From XYD12-FULL-36-8 sp041739035 (lineage in GTDB: Bacteria > Bacteroidota > Ignavibacteria > Ignavibacteriales > Ignavibacteriaceae): a stretch of 9,575 nt of DNA. Under the pieces are notes generated by a model. That model was not told where the DNA came from. It worked only from the letters and a program-made list of their open reading frames with translations, and did no database searches. The stretch is from positions 1 through 9,575 of the forward strand of contig JBGSOQ010000447.1 in NCBI GenBank assembly GCA_041739035.1, written 5' to 3'. A program made the position numbers and the translations under genes. Below are positions 1-6,670 of this stretch, piece by piece. Numbering within the stretch: position 1 is the first letter of the stretch; every line of letters starts with the position of its first letter.

Positions 1-1955
1 ATTAGAAGAGAATAGCTATCATTATACTTTTCACAAATAAGATAGTGTCTGGCAAGCTCTACTTTACTGAACTGCGGAAAATTCTGATGGATCGTTTTAG
101 CTATTTTCTCGTGATGTTTTTTCTTATTTGGAATTTGTGAATAAATAAAATTCTTTATCCCATCCGATGAGAAATTCATTCCCATTTGTGACTGCGATTG
201 TAGGACATGTTTACGTTGAAGATCTTCAACAATCTTTGCTAATATATCTTCTGAATAACCAGTCAATTGAATCAATATTTTATTGTCAGGTGTAATCTCA
301 AAAGATGATAAAGTTATGGAAATCTTTATTTCGTCATCGGTCAACGATTTATATCGAATATTATAGATTTCTTCATACAGGTTTACAAGTATCTTCTCAG
401 CCCTTTCATCCGAAATAACTTTTATCCCATCATACTCAAATCTGATTATTTGCAGCAAGACTAAGTCTCTTAAGAACTCAATCACATTTCCCGGAAGAAA
501 ATCGGCGTGCTGCATTATCAGCTGCTGTACTTCCTCAAGCGGAAAAAAATCAGCATAAGTTTTATGTAATAGCTCATCAATTTGAACTGTAGTGAAGGAA
601 GTTAGATCGAGTAGAATTGAATTATTTATAAATCCCGTCACATAATCCAAATCAGATTTTTCGGTTAAAATTACATGACATCCGTTAACCTGGAAAACGG
701 GAAATATTTCTTTAAAAACTTCTAGTGTAAAACTATCGTACAAATTAAAATCATCAAGCAGAAGTATAAATCGACCAAGAGAAGTGACCTTGTTAACCAC
801 TAATTTCAGATCGACAGCAAGATTTTCAGAATTATTACTAAGAATCTTTTCCGCCAAGGCAAGTGTATCGGATGGCAACTTATCAAAGATAAATTCATTA
901 AATATTAATTTATTTAAAAAGAATTTTACGAGTCCAAATCCTGTTTTTGTTCTGTCATTAGATAATTGAACAACATTTTCATGCCGGGCATAAATTTCCT
1001 GAGATACAGCTGTCTTGCCGCTTCTTTCAAAACCTCTAATTACTATTATTTCGCCGGACGATGGTGTACTTACATATCGATTTACAATGTTTAGTATATC
1101 GGTTCTATCGGAAAAAACTTTTATTGGAACCCAATCTTGATATAATTCGCGGCTAGTCGGAATATTTAAATCATACAAAATCTGAATTGTCGTAAAATAT
1201 CTTTCTTCGGGACTTTTGTTTAGAAGCTTCTTAACAACATGAATGAGTTCATCCGAATACCTTGTTTCTGGAAATTCAAAATCCCTCTCAACATGTTCCT
1301 TATAAATTTCAAGCTGATCTTGAGATTGAAAAGGAAATTTTTTGTAAATAAGCTGATAAAGAAGTATTCCTAAAGAATATAAATCAATGCGATGATCCTG
1401 TGGTTCTTTTTTAAGAATTTCCGGGGCAAGATATTCTGCTGTTCCGGTTACATTATTATTTGTTTCTTCATCTTGTGAACGAGCAAAGCCAAAATCTATT
1501 AATTTAATAAACGGCTTCCCATTCATTTTGGCCACAAGAATATTTTCCAGCTTCAGATCATAATAAATGTATTTTGATTGATGAAGATAGAATAGAACCG
1601 AGCAAATCTGTATTAAAATTTCTTTAAGTATCGGCTCGCCGCCAATTGGATATGAGCCCAATTCACTTGCTTCAAAAAACTCCATAGACAAATATTTAGA
1701 TCCAACAGAAACCGGCTCATTATCTGAAATTTCAACAACAGTTCCGCGCTCATAAGCTCGAATTATATTGGGGTGATCAAGTTTTTGGATGGTCTGAAAT
1801 TCAGCTTTAAATATCTTGCTTTCTTCCTCAGATGAATTTGGCGACAAAACTTTTAATGCAATATTTTTTCCGGCTTGTTCTAAATCTTCGCACAAATAAA
1901 CCGCACTTCTGCCCTGTCCTAATTTTTTATTAATTATAAATCTTTGGTTTATCAT
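1..1955 (-). CDS. Ser/Thr protein kinase fused to a P-loop NTPase module (PknK-like), 3' end beyond the window
   Basis: The frame is open from an ATG at 1955 to the left edge, giving 651 codons with no stop; the C-terminus is missing. Residues about 6-265 form a eukaryotic-like kinase domain: glycine loop G13-Q-G15 with the third glycine replaced by A18, ATP-binding K35, helix-C E52, catalytic loop Y131-Y-D-L-K-L-E-N138, DFG 154-156 and APE 177-179. Residues about 280 onward look like an AAA/STAND-type NTPase, with Walker A GFERSGKT at 308-315 and Walker B FILLLDDF at 396-403. The last visible stretch (about 595-651, including ELARHYLICEKYNDSYSLL) resembles the start of the helical/TPR region that follows such ATPases. 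It should phosphorylate Ser/Thr of unknown targets; no membrane segment is visible. Its start overlaps the upstream permease stop by 4 nt (ATGA), so translation is probably coupled. The HRD motif is YYD, so it is a non-RD kinase. The kinase call is firm; the PknK-like role is inferred from architecture. Confidence 0.9.
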   Translation of the reverse strand, partial: MINQRFIINKKLGQGRSAVYLCEDLEQAGKNIALKVLSPNSSEEESKIFKAEFQTIQKLDHPNIIRAYERGTVVEISDNEPVSVGSKYLSMEFFEASELGSYPIGGEPILKEILIQICSVLFYLHQSKYIYYDLKLENILVAKMNGKPFIKLIDFGFARSQDEETNNNVTGTAEYLAPEILKKEPQDHRIDLYSLGILLYQLIYKKFPFQSQDQLEIYKEHVERDFEFPETRYSDELIHVVKKLLNKSPEERYFTTIQILYDLNIPTSRELYQDWVPIKVFSDRTDILNIVNRYVSTPSSGEIIVIRGFERSGKTAVSQEIYARHENVVQLSNDRTKTGFGLVKFFLNKLIFNEFIFDKLPSDTLALAEKILSNNSENLAVDLKLVVNKVTSLGRFILLLDDFNLYDSFTLEVFKEIFPVFQVNGCHVILTEKSDLDYVTGFINNSILLDLTSFTTVQIDELLHKTYADFFPLEEVQQLIMQHADFLPGNVIEFLRDLVLLQIIRFEYDGIKVISDERAEKILVNLYEEIYNIRYKSLTDDEIKISITLSSFEITPDNKILIQLTGYSEDILAKIVEDLQRKHVLQSQSQMGMNFSSDGIKNFIYSQIPNKKKHHEKIAKTIHQNFPQFSKVELARHYLICEKYNDSYSLL

Positions 1956-3235
1956 TTTTTCAACTGGGGATTAAAATATATTTTGATTTTCTGACCTAAA
2001 TCATTTGCCGAGTAAAGAGTAAGTATTAAAGATATTCCCGGAAATAATATCATCCACCAGGCATTCTTCAAATAATTTTGGCCTGCATCAATCATGCTGC
2101 CCCATGAAGGATGGCTGCTGCCGGTTCCCAAACCTAAATAACTTAATGCGGCTTCAGCAAGAATTACCCCGCCAAAAAGAAAAACGAGATTTACTACTAT
2201 CGGGGTAAGCAAAATTGGTAACACTTCCTTGAATAGCAGCTGCCTTTGTGATAGTCCGATCATTCTTGCCGAAATAAAAAAATCTTTTTGCTTAAGTGAA
2301 ATAACTTCACTCCTAACAATTTTGAATAAACTCATCCAGCCTGAAAATCCCAAAACAATAATCACAGCAAGCATAGAATTCCCGAATAATGCAAGGATGA
2401 TTATAATTAAAAATATTGCCGGGAATGAAAGAAATGTATCGGTTAATCTATTCAGCGTCAAATCTACTCCGCCGCCAAAATAGCCGGATGCAGATCCTAG
2501 TATAAAACCAATTAGAAAGGAAAGCAGGACGGAACATACACCGACAAAAATTGATATCCTTGCTCCGTAAACTAAACGAGCAAAAATATCTCTACCGAAC
2601 TCATCTGTTCCGAGTAAGAAGAATTTCTTGTTTAGCGTTGGAACTATTTGTTTTGCTTTTAAACTATCAACGGAAATTCCAACCGCATTTTGATTTTGGA
2701 AGTATCGGATTTTTCCTCCGAGTTGGATACTATCAACAAAAACCAAATCCTCATCAAAAGCGGATTTAACCACTATCTTTTTCAATTCTATAAATTTATC
2801 GAATCTTGAAGGTTCTTTCCCAGAAATTTGCTCAAATTTTAAAAATATTACTTTGCTAAAGGGCGGGAGAAGTTTTGTTATCCCAATATTTTTTTGAAAA
2901 TCCGGGTGTGTGTACGAAATTAAAGGAGAGAATATGAAAACTAAAAAAAGTGTTCCTATCACCAGCGAAGAAAAATCTAACTTGGATTGAAAGATTTTCG
3001 TATCCTTAACTTTAAAGAAAATTATAAGAGGCAGAATAATTATTAGAGCACCAGAGGCGAAATGATCGATAAGATCAAAATTTAACTGGTTGATAGCATT
3101 CGAGAAATCTGAAAAAATTAAAATTATGTAAGAAAAGAAAAGTGAAATTATTTTAATAATAAAAAGAAATCTTATGATTATCAGAGTGAGGCAAAACGCT
3201 ATAAATAAATGCCAGATTTTAAGATTAAATTTCAT
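1952..3235 (-). CDS. dppC: Peptide-type ABC transporter permease, DppC/OppC family
   Basis: This is one of two inner-membrane subunits of a peptide/nickel-type ABC importer. The DppC hallmark GTDEFGRDIFARL begins at residue 209 and leads into the binding-protein-dependent transport core. The cytoplasmic EAA loop that docks on the ATPase lies at about 321-341 (SARMIGLSQRQLLFKEVLPI), and hydrophobic segments follow to the end. At 427 residues it is about 120 longer than the usual 300. About 85 extra N-terminal residues contain two or three hydrophobic segments (about 8-42 and 59-74) ahead of the normal first helix (about 89-107). A further insert of about 80 residues (about 127-207) sits between that helix and the GTD motif, probably outside the cytoplasm. 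The ATG directly abuts the TAA of the upstream dppB-type gene, and no Shine-Dalgarno is visible, so reinitiation is likely. Its stop overlaps the kinase start. The family call is firm; the substrate (peptide, nickel or other) cannot be read from sequence. Confidence 0.93.
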   Translation of the reverse strand: MKFNLKIWHLFIAFCLTLIIIRFLFIIKIISLFFSYIILIFSDFSNAINQLNFDLIDHFASGALIIILPLIIFFKVKDTKIFQSKLDFSSLVIGTLFLVFIFSPLISYTHPDFQKNIGITKLLPPFSKVIFLKFEQISGKEPSRFDKFIELKKIVVKSAFDEDLVFVDSIQLGGKIRYFQNQNAVGISVDSLKAKQIVPTLNKKFFLLGTDEFGRDIFARLVYGARISIFVGVCSVLLSFLIGFILGSASGYFGGGVDLTLNRLTDTFLSFPAIFLIIIILALFGNSMLAVIIVLGFSGWMSLFKIVRSEVISLKQKDFFISARMIGLSQRQLLFKEVLPILLTPIVVNLVFLFGGVILAEAALSYLGLGTGSSHPSWGSMIDAGQNYLKNAWWMILFPGISLILTLYSANDLGQKIKIYFNPQLKK

Positions 3236-4222
3236 TTAATTTAGAATATCTTTGATTAATCTTTTATCAATTCTCGCTTTGATAATATCAGCCGCAAGGT
3301 TACTAAGTATCACCAAAATACCAGCTGTTAAAGTACACCCGATTATCAGGGGATAGTCGCGCAAAAAGATTGCATTAACTGCTAATCTGCCCATACCTGG
3401 CAGCCCAAAAATTACTTCTGTAATCAGCGCACCTCCCAATAATGCTCCAAGTTCAACTCCGGCTGCAGAAACTAAAGGACCGACAGCATTTGGCATAACA
3501 TGTTTAAGCATAATTGTTTTCTCATCATATCCATTTGCCCTTAAATCAATTACGAAAGGTTTATTCAAAATCTCTTCAAGACTATCTCTTAAATAGCGGA
3601 AAAATACTGCAATTCCTCCCAAAGAAAGTGTAACGACAGGTAAAATTAGATGTAAAGCATAGTCTGTTGCTTTTCCAATTCCGGAAAATGAGTCAAAGTC
3701 AAACGAACGAAGTCCAGAAGATGGCAGTAAATTTAATATCTCCGAAAAAAGAAGTATAAGAAATACTCCAACTACGAAAGCCGGCAAAGCATATAAAATC
3801 AAATTCACTTTTGTTAAAGTTCTATCCAAGGATCGATTTATTTTCTTTACAGCTAACAGGGCTAACAATCCACCGACAACAATCTGGATAAAAAAGCTGA
3901 TGAGCGAAAAAATTATGGTGAATGGCAAATATTGAAAAACCACATCGAGGACAGGTTCGCGATAATTATAAGATATCCCAAAATCACCTCTAATTAAATT
4001 TAGCAGAAAAGATTTATATTGATCGAAAATACTGCTATTAAGGTTGAAAGATTCCCTTACTTTATCAGCGATTTCCGTACTTAGCTCCGGCGATATGAAT
4101 TTTTGAACTGGATCTCCCGGAGAAATTCTTAGAATTATGAATATGAACGTCGTCATTAAGAAAAGCACAACCAACGAGGTTGATAATCGTCTTACTATAA
4201 GTACAATAAAATCTTTATTCAT
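3236..4222 (-). CDS. dppB: Peptide-type ABC transporter permease, DppB/OppB family
   Basis: This is the second membrane subunit of the importer, at the family's usual length (328 residues). The first helix (about 14-32) is followed by the hallmark RISPGDP (32-38) and by GDFGIS (79-84). Further hydrophobic segments run at about 102-125, 139-160 and 190-208. The EAA loop is at about 225-245 (GYDEKTIMLKHVMPNA), and the C-terminal signature includes TEVIFGLPGMGRL (268-280) and RDYP (288-291). The usual C-terminal DPR motif reads IDKRL here. It is the first gene of the minus-strand operon, preceded by the 115-bp divergent region shared with the ATPase genes. Its TAA stop is immediately followed by the ATG of the dppC-type gene. 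No Shine-Dalgarno precedes its ATG. The DppB/OppB family is certain; the transported substrate is unknown. Confidence 0.94.
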   Translation of the reverse strand: MNKDFIVLIVRRLSTSLVVLFLMTTFIFIILRISPGDPVQKFISPELSTEIADKVRESFNLNSSIFDQYKSFLLNLIRGDFGISYNYREPVLDVVFQYLPFTIIFSLISFFIQIVVGGLLALLAVKKINRSLDRTLTKVNLILYALPAFVVGVFLILLFSEILNLLPSSGLRSFDFDSFSGIGKATDYALHLILPVVTLSLGGIAVFFRYLRDSLEEILNKPFVIDLRANGYDEKTIMLKHVMPNAVGPLVSAAGVELGALLGGALITEVIFGLPGMGRLAVNAIFLRDYPLIIGCTLTAGILVILSNLAADIIKARIDKRLIKDILN

Positions 4223-4337
4223 AATTGACTAATACTATGATCATCTTTTTAAAGCTGGATAGAATCTGAAATAATCTTAATAAATTTGCCAGTAAATTAT
4301 TATTTTGTAAAACAATTACAAAAGAAATGTCTCTCAA
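4223..4337. promoter_or_regulatory. Divergent intergenic region between permease and ATPase operons
   Basis: These 115 very AT-rich bases separate two head-to-head operons that should encode one transporter, so promoters for both directions, and any shared regulator site, should lie here. On the plus strand a TAAATTTG motif is the best promoter element. I see no convincing promoter for the minus direction and no clear operator palindrome. The functional reading is inferred from gene orientation. Confidence 0.55.
4281..4288 (+). promoter_or_regulatory. Candidate Bacteroidota-type -7 promoter element (TAAATTTG)
   Basis: TAAATTTG fits the Bacteroidota consensus TAnnTTTG exactly and would start transcription some 40 nt before the ATPase ATG at 4338. 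I find no clear TTTG -33 box at the expected distance upstream, and the region is AT-rich, so a chance match is possible. Confidence 0.3.
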
Positions 4338-5093
4338 ATGCTAACTGCCAGTATTGATAAAGTAATCTTGAATAGAGGAAAATCTCAAATTGTGCTATTA
4401 AGCAATGTTGAGTTTGAGCTTGAGAAAAATAAGATTTATACTATTGTTGGAAAAAACGGAACAGGCAAATCAACTTTTATTAAAACTTTAACCGGCTTGC
4501 TGGATAAGAGATTTTACTCGGTGTACGGTAAAGTAATTTTTGAGGGGAAAGATTTACTGTCGCTAGATTACGAGGAACTAAGATTAATTCGTAAGCAAAG
4601 AATAAAATATGTTTTTCAAGACGCCAGAAACAGTTTTGATCAACTAAAAAAATTTAAATACTATTTCAACAGTTTAAATGTCACAACTGCACAAATCGAT
4701 GATGTCTTGGCTTATTTCCTCCTCCCAAAATCAAAGGAGCTGCAAAAACTCCATCCCTACGAAGTTAGCGGCGGGATGACTCAAAGGATAAGCCTTGCAC
4801 TTGCGCTTCTGGCAAAACCTGCTTTAATAATACTCGATGAACCCACATCGGGAATTGATTCTGCAATAGCGAACTTGTTTTTGCTAAGGTTAAAGGAGTT
4901 TGTACGAGATAATTCAAATTCGGTATTGCTTGTAACGCAGGATTTAAGCTTTGCAAATATGATTAGTGATAAAATGGCATTGCTGACAAATAGAAAATTC
5001 ACACAATTTCTTCCTCCGGAAGAGTTTTACAAGTCGCAGGAAAATATTCTTGCAGATGATCTTATCAACTCATATTTGCAGCTAGCAGTATGA
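4338..5093 (+). CDS. dppD: ABC transporter ATPase, DppD-like, with altered H-loop
   Basis: This is the first of two nucleotide-binding subunits powering the importer. Walker A is GKNGTGKST (38-46), the Q-loop glutamine is Q94 in VFQDARNSFDQL, the signature is SGGMTQR (144-150) and Walker B is LIILDEP (163-169) with catalytic E168. The D-loop is SGID (171-174). SGGM-x-QR and the VFQD pattern are typical of the DppD/OppD side of the family. The H-loop histidine is replaced: residues 199-203 read VTQDL with Q201 where ITHDL is usual. At 251 residues it lacks the C-terminal HPY extension of full-length DppD (about 320-330). No Shine-Dalgarno precedes the ATG; the start was chosen because a beta strand and the A-loop region follow normally. 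Its TGA overlaps the next ATPase start by 4 nt. ATPase assignment is certain; pairing with the divergent permeases is inferred from adjacency. Confidence 0.92.
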   Translation: MLTASIDKVILNRGKSQIVLLSNVEFELEKNKIYTIVGKNGTGKSTFIKTLTGLLDKRFYSVYGKVIFEGKDLLSLDYEELRLIRKQRIKYVFQDARNSFDQLKKFKYYFNSLNVTTAQIDDVLAYFLLPKSKELQKLHPYEVSGGMTQRISLALALLAKPALIILDEPTSGIDSAIANLFLLRLKEFVRDNSNSVLLVTQDLSFANMISDKMALLTNRKFTQFLPPEEFYKSQENILADDLINSYLQLAV

Positions 5094-5887
5094 ACAAAAT
5101 CATCGAAGCAATTAATATTTCCTATTGTGTGAAGGTTAAAAACTCAACCGGTTCCGTTATTGAGAAAATAATTTTAGATGATGTTTCTTTCAGCTTGTAT
5201 AAAGAAAAAATCCTTGGAATTGCTGGTGAATCCGGAAGCGGTAAGACAACTTTGGCAAAGGTTCTTGCCGGAATTCTTATACCCACATCCGGGACAATTT
5301 CCTTGAACCTTGATGATGATTGGAAAAATAGAAATACGAAACCAATTCAAATTCTTTTCCAAAACAACGGTGAAATATTAAATCCTTTAAGAGAAATTAA
5401 CGCTGTGTTAGATGAAGCAATTAAAATTAGATTTGGAAACAGCGAGGATGAATCAAAAAAAAAGATTCTCAATGCGGTAAACCTAACTGAAAATTTATGG
5501 AGCAGAAAGGGGTTTGAGCTAAGCGGCGGAGAACAGCAAAGAGCTGCCCTGGCGAGAGTACTATCGGTTCAGCCGGAAATATTAATTTTAGATGAGCCAT
5601 TCTCTGCACAAGACCCAATATCGCAGCTGAATCTTTTAAATCTTTTCAAATCAATTAATCAAGAATATAAAATTACAATGATTTGTATCTCCCATAACTT
5701 AAAAGTTTTGAGAGCGCTTTGTGACGATGTGATTGTTATGTACAAAGGAATAATTGTTGAAAAAGGTGAGGTAAAAAGTACACTTGAAAATCCTCAACAT
5801 CCTTATACAAAATTTCTATTGATGGCTGAAGATTATAAATTAAAGTACGATGAAATTCAAAACGAACTTGAATTACTTAATGAATGA
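5090..5887 (+). CDS. dppF: ABC transporter ATPase, DppF-like
   Basis: This is the second nucleotide-binding subunit of the same importer. Walker A is GESGSGKTT (46-54), the Q-loop is Q91 in ILFQNNGEILNPL, the signature is LSGGEQQR (144-151), Walker B is ILILDEP (164-170) with E169, and the D-loop is SAQD (172-175). The H-loop H202 is intact (ISHNL). The oligopeptide-transporter motif HPYT is at 237-240, placing it firmly in the Opp/Dpp ATPase group. It ends soon after (265 residues) and lacks the longer C-terminal tail, often cysteine-containing, of typical DppD/DppF proteins. All its own catalytic residues are present, in contrast to the preceding subunit. The start overlaps the previous stop (ATGA) and the stop overlaps the ybaK start (ATGA), so the three genes are probably translated as a coupled set. 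DppF-like is by order and motif; substrate unknown. Confidence 0.93.
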   Translation: MNKIIEAINISYCVKVKNSTGSVIEKIILDDVSFSLYKEKILGIAGESGSGKTTLAKVLAGILIPTSGTISLNLDDDWKNRNTKPIQILFQNNGEILNPLREINAVLDEAIKIRFGNSEDESKKKILNAVNLTENLWSRKGFELSGGEQQRAALARVLSVQPEILILDEPFSAQDPISQLNLLNLFKSINQEYKITMICISHNLKVLRALCDDVIVMYKGIIVEKGEVKSTLENPQHPYTKFLLMAEDYKLKYDEIQNELELLNE

Positions 5888-6351
5888 ACAAAACAAACGT
5901 AATCCGACTACTAGAAGCAAGCAAAATTCCCCACGAAATTAAAACTTATGAAGTTGATGAAAATGACTTGAGCAGAACCTCGGTCGCTCAGAAAATTGGA
6001 GTTGCTGAGGAGATTGTTTTCAAAACCTTGGTGGCAGAAGGAGATAAAACTGGAGTAATCGTTTTCTGCATTCCAGTCAATGCTGAACTCAATTTAAAGA
6101 AAGCTGCATCAATCAGCAAAAACAAGAAAGTTGAGCTAATCTCTGTAAAAAATCTTTTGGCTGTTACGGGCTATGTCCGCGGTGGCTGTTCGCTGATTGG
6201 GATGAAGAAAAAATACACTACCTTTATTGATGAAACCGCACAATTTTTTGATAATATTTATTTTTCGGCGGGAACTAGAGGAATGCAAGTTGGGCTTCAT
6301 CCGGATCATTTACAAAAAATCACAGATTCTACTTTTGCCGATTTACTATAG
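5884..6351 (+). CDS. ybaK: Cys-tRNA(Pro) deacylase, YbaK/EbsC family
   Basis: YbaK is a cytosolic editing enzyme that hydrolyses cysteine mischarged on tRNA(Pro) by prolyl-tRNA synthetase. The protein has the family's usual length (155 residues) and pattern: IVFKTLV with K47, aligning with the lysine conserved at the active site; ELNLKKAA in the middle; GYVRGGCSLIGMKKK, where the normal GGCSPIG has leucine for proline; then a DET motif and SAGTRGMQVGL. These match YbaK better than the ProX or synthetase INS domains. It starts 4 nt inside the upstream ATPase stop (ATGA) and so appears co-translated with the transporter ATPases; no functional link is obvious, and it may simply have been captured in the operon. 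It ends with TAG 72 nt before the next small gene. Confidence 0.92.
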   Translation: MNKTNVIRLLEASKIPHEIKTYEVDENDLSRTSVAQKIGVAEEIVFKTLVAEGDKTGVIVFCIPVNAELNLKKAASISKNKKVELISVKNLLAVTGYVRGGCSLIGMKKKYTTFIDETAQFFDNIYFSAGTRGMQVGLHPDHLQKITDSTFADLL

Positions 6352-6413
6352 TTATGTTCAAATCAAAGTGTTTTTTGGAAGACAGTATTTAAGTATATTT
6401 CGCCACAATTTTT

Positions 6414-6418
6414 AGGAG
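6414..6418 (+). promoter_or_regulatory. Strong Shine-Dalgarno AGGAG for the 54-residue gene
   Basis: AGGAG lies 5 nt before the ATG at 6424. It fixes the start of a gene that would otherwise be easy to overlook, and is one of only two clear Shine-Dalgarno sequences in the window. Confidence 0.75.
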
Positions 6419-6423
6419 ATAAA

Positions 6424-6588
6424 ATGGCTAAACAACAATCATTTGCAGATAAAGCAAAAGCAAAAAAGAAAGACTCTCACGTAAATGTTAAAGTCATCAA
6501 AGCAACAAAAACCGAGAAAGGTTCCTACAAGTTCAGCGAGAAGTTTGTAAAGCTTGATGATATTAGCAAGGTGACAACAATAAAGTAA
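6424..6588 (+). CDS. Small basic lysine-rich protein, possible distant DUF4295/bL38 homologue
   Basis: This is a 54-codon gene with AGGAG 5 nt upstream and an intrinsic terminator 26 nt after its TAA, which together make it a credible gene. The protein is highly basic: a lysine-rich N-terminal part (ADKAKAKKKDSHV, about 8-20), then an apparent beta-strand pair (VKVIKATKTEKGSYKFSEKF, 22-41) and a short acidic/basic tail. No cysteines, membrane segment or signal peptide are present. From memory, the centre resembles the Bacteroidota DUF4295 small proteins (pattern KVIKxxKxxKxGxYxFxE), now described as ribosomal protein bL38. Length and charge fit, but the usual neighbours rpmB and rpmG are absent here. 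Other small nucleic-acid-binding or lineage-specific proteins are equally possible. It is probably its own transcription unit; upstream, TATATTTC (6394-6401) is a weak promoter candidate. Confidence 0.8.
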   Translation: MAKQQSFADKAKAKKKDSHVNVKVIKATKTEKGSYKFSEKFVKLDDISKVTTIK

Positions 6589-6614
6589 AAAATTTTCATA
6601 ATGTGAAAAAGTAG

Positions 6615-6640
6615 AAGCTCCGCGCAAACGGAGCTTTTTT
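6615..6640 (+). terminator. Rho-independent terminator
   Basis: An 8-bp perfect stem AAGCTCCG/CGGAGCTT (6615-6622 and 6629-6636) with a CGCAAA loop is followed by a T-run to 6640. It ends the small basic-protein gene. On the opposite strand the same hairpin is followed by CTACTTTTT, so it may also stop transcription coming from the convergent ogt-type gene. Confidence 0.9.
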
Positions 6641-6670
6641 ATTACCTATATTGGCTTGACAAAACCATCT

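Noticed and set aside
784..969. 61-codon plus-strand open frame
   Set aside because: Lies antisense inside the kinase gene, which has clear NTPase motifs on the minus strand; no Shine-Dalgarno or recognisable domain.
2229..2769. Two plus-strand open frames (84 and 72 codons)
   Set aside because: Both are antisense to the well-defined DppC-type permease and have no family features.
4765..5362. Three minus-strand open frames of 62-73 codons
   Set aside because: Antisense to the conserved signature and Walker regions of the two ATPases; shadows of real genes.
6227..6415. 62-codon plus-strand frame overlapping the end of ybaK
   Set aside because: Out of frame with ybaK, low-complexity composition, and no start signal.
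6439..6627. 62-codon minus-strand frame over the small basic gene and terminator
   Set aside because: Antisense to the gene supported by an AGGAG and terminator, and it starts inside the terminator hairpin.
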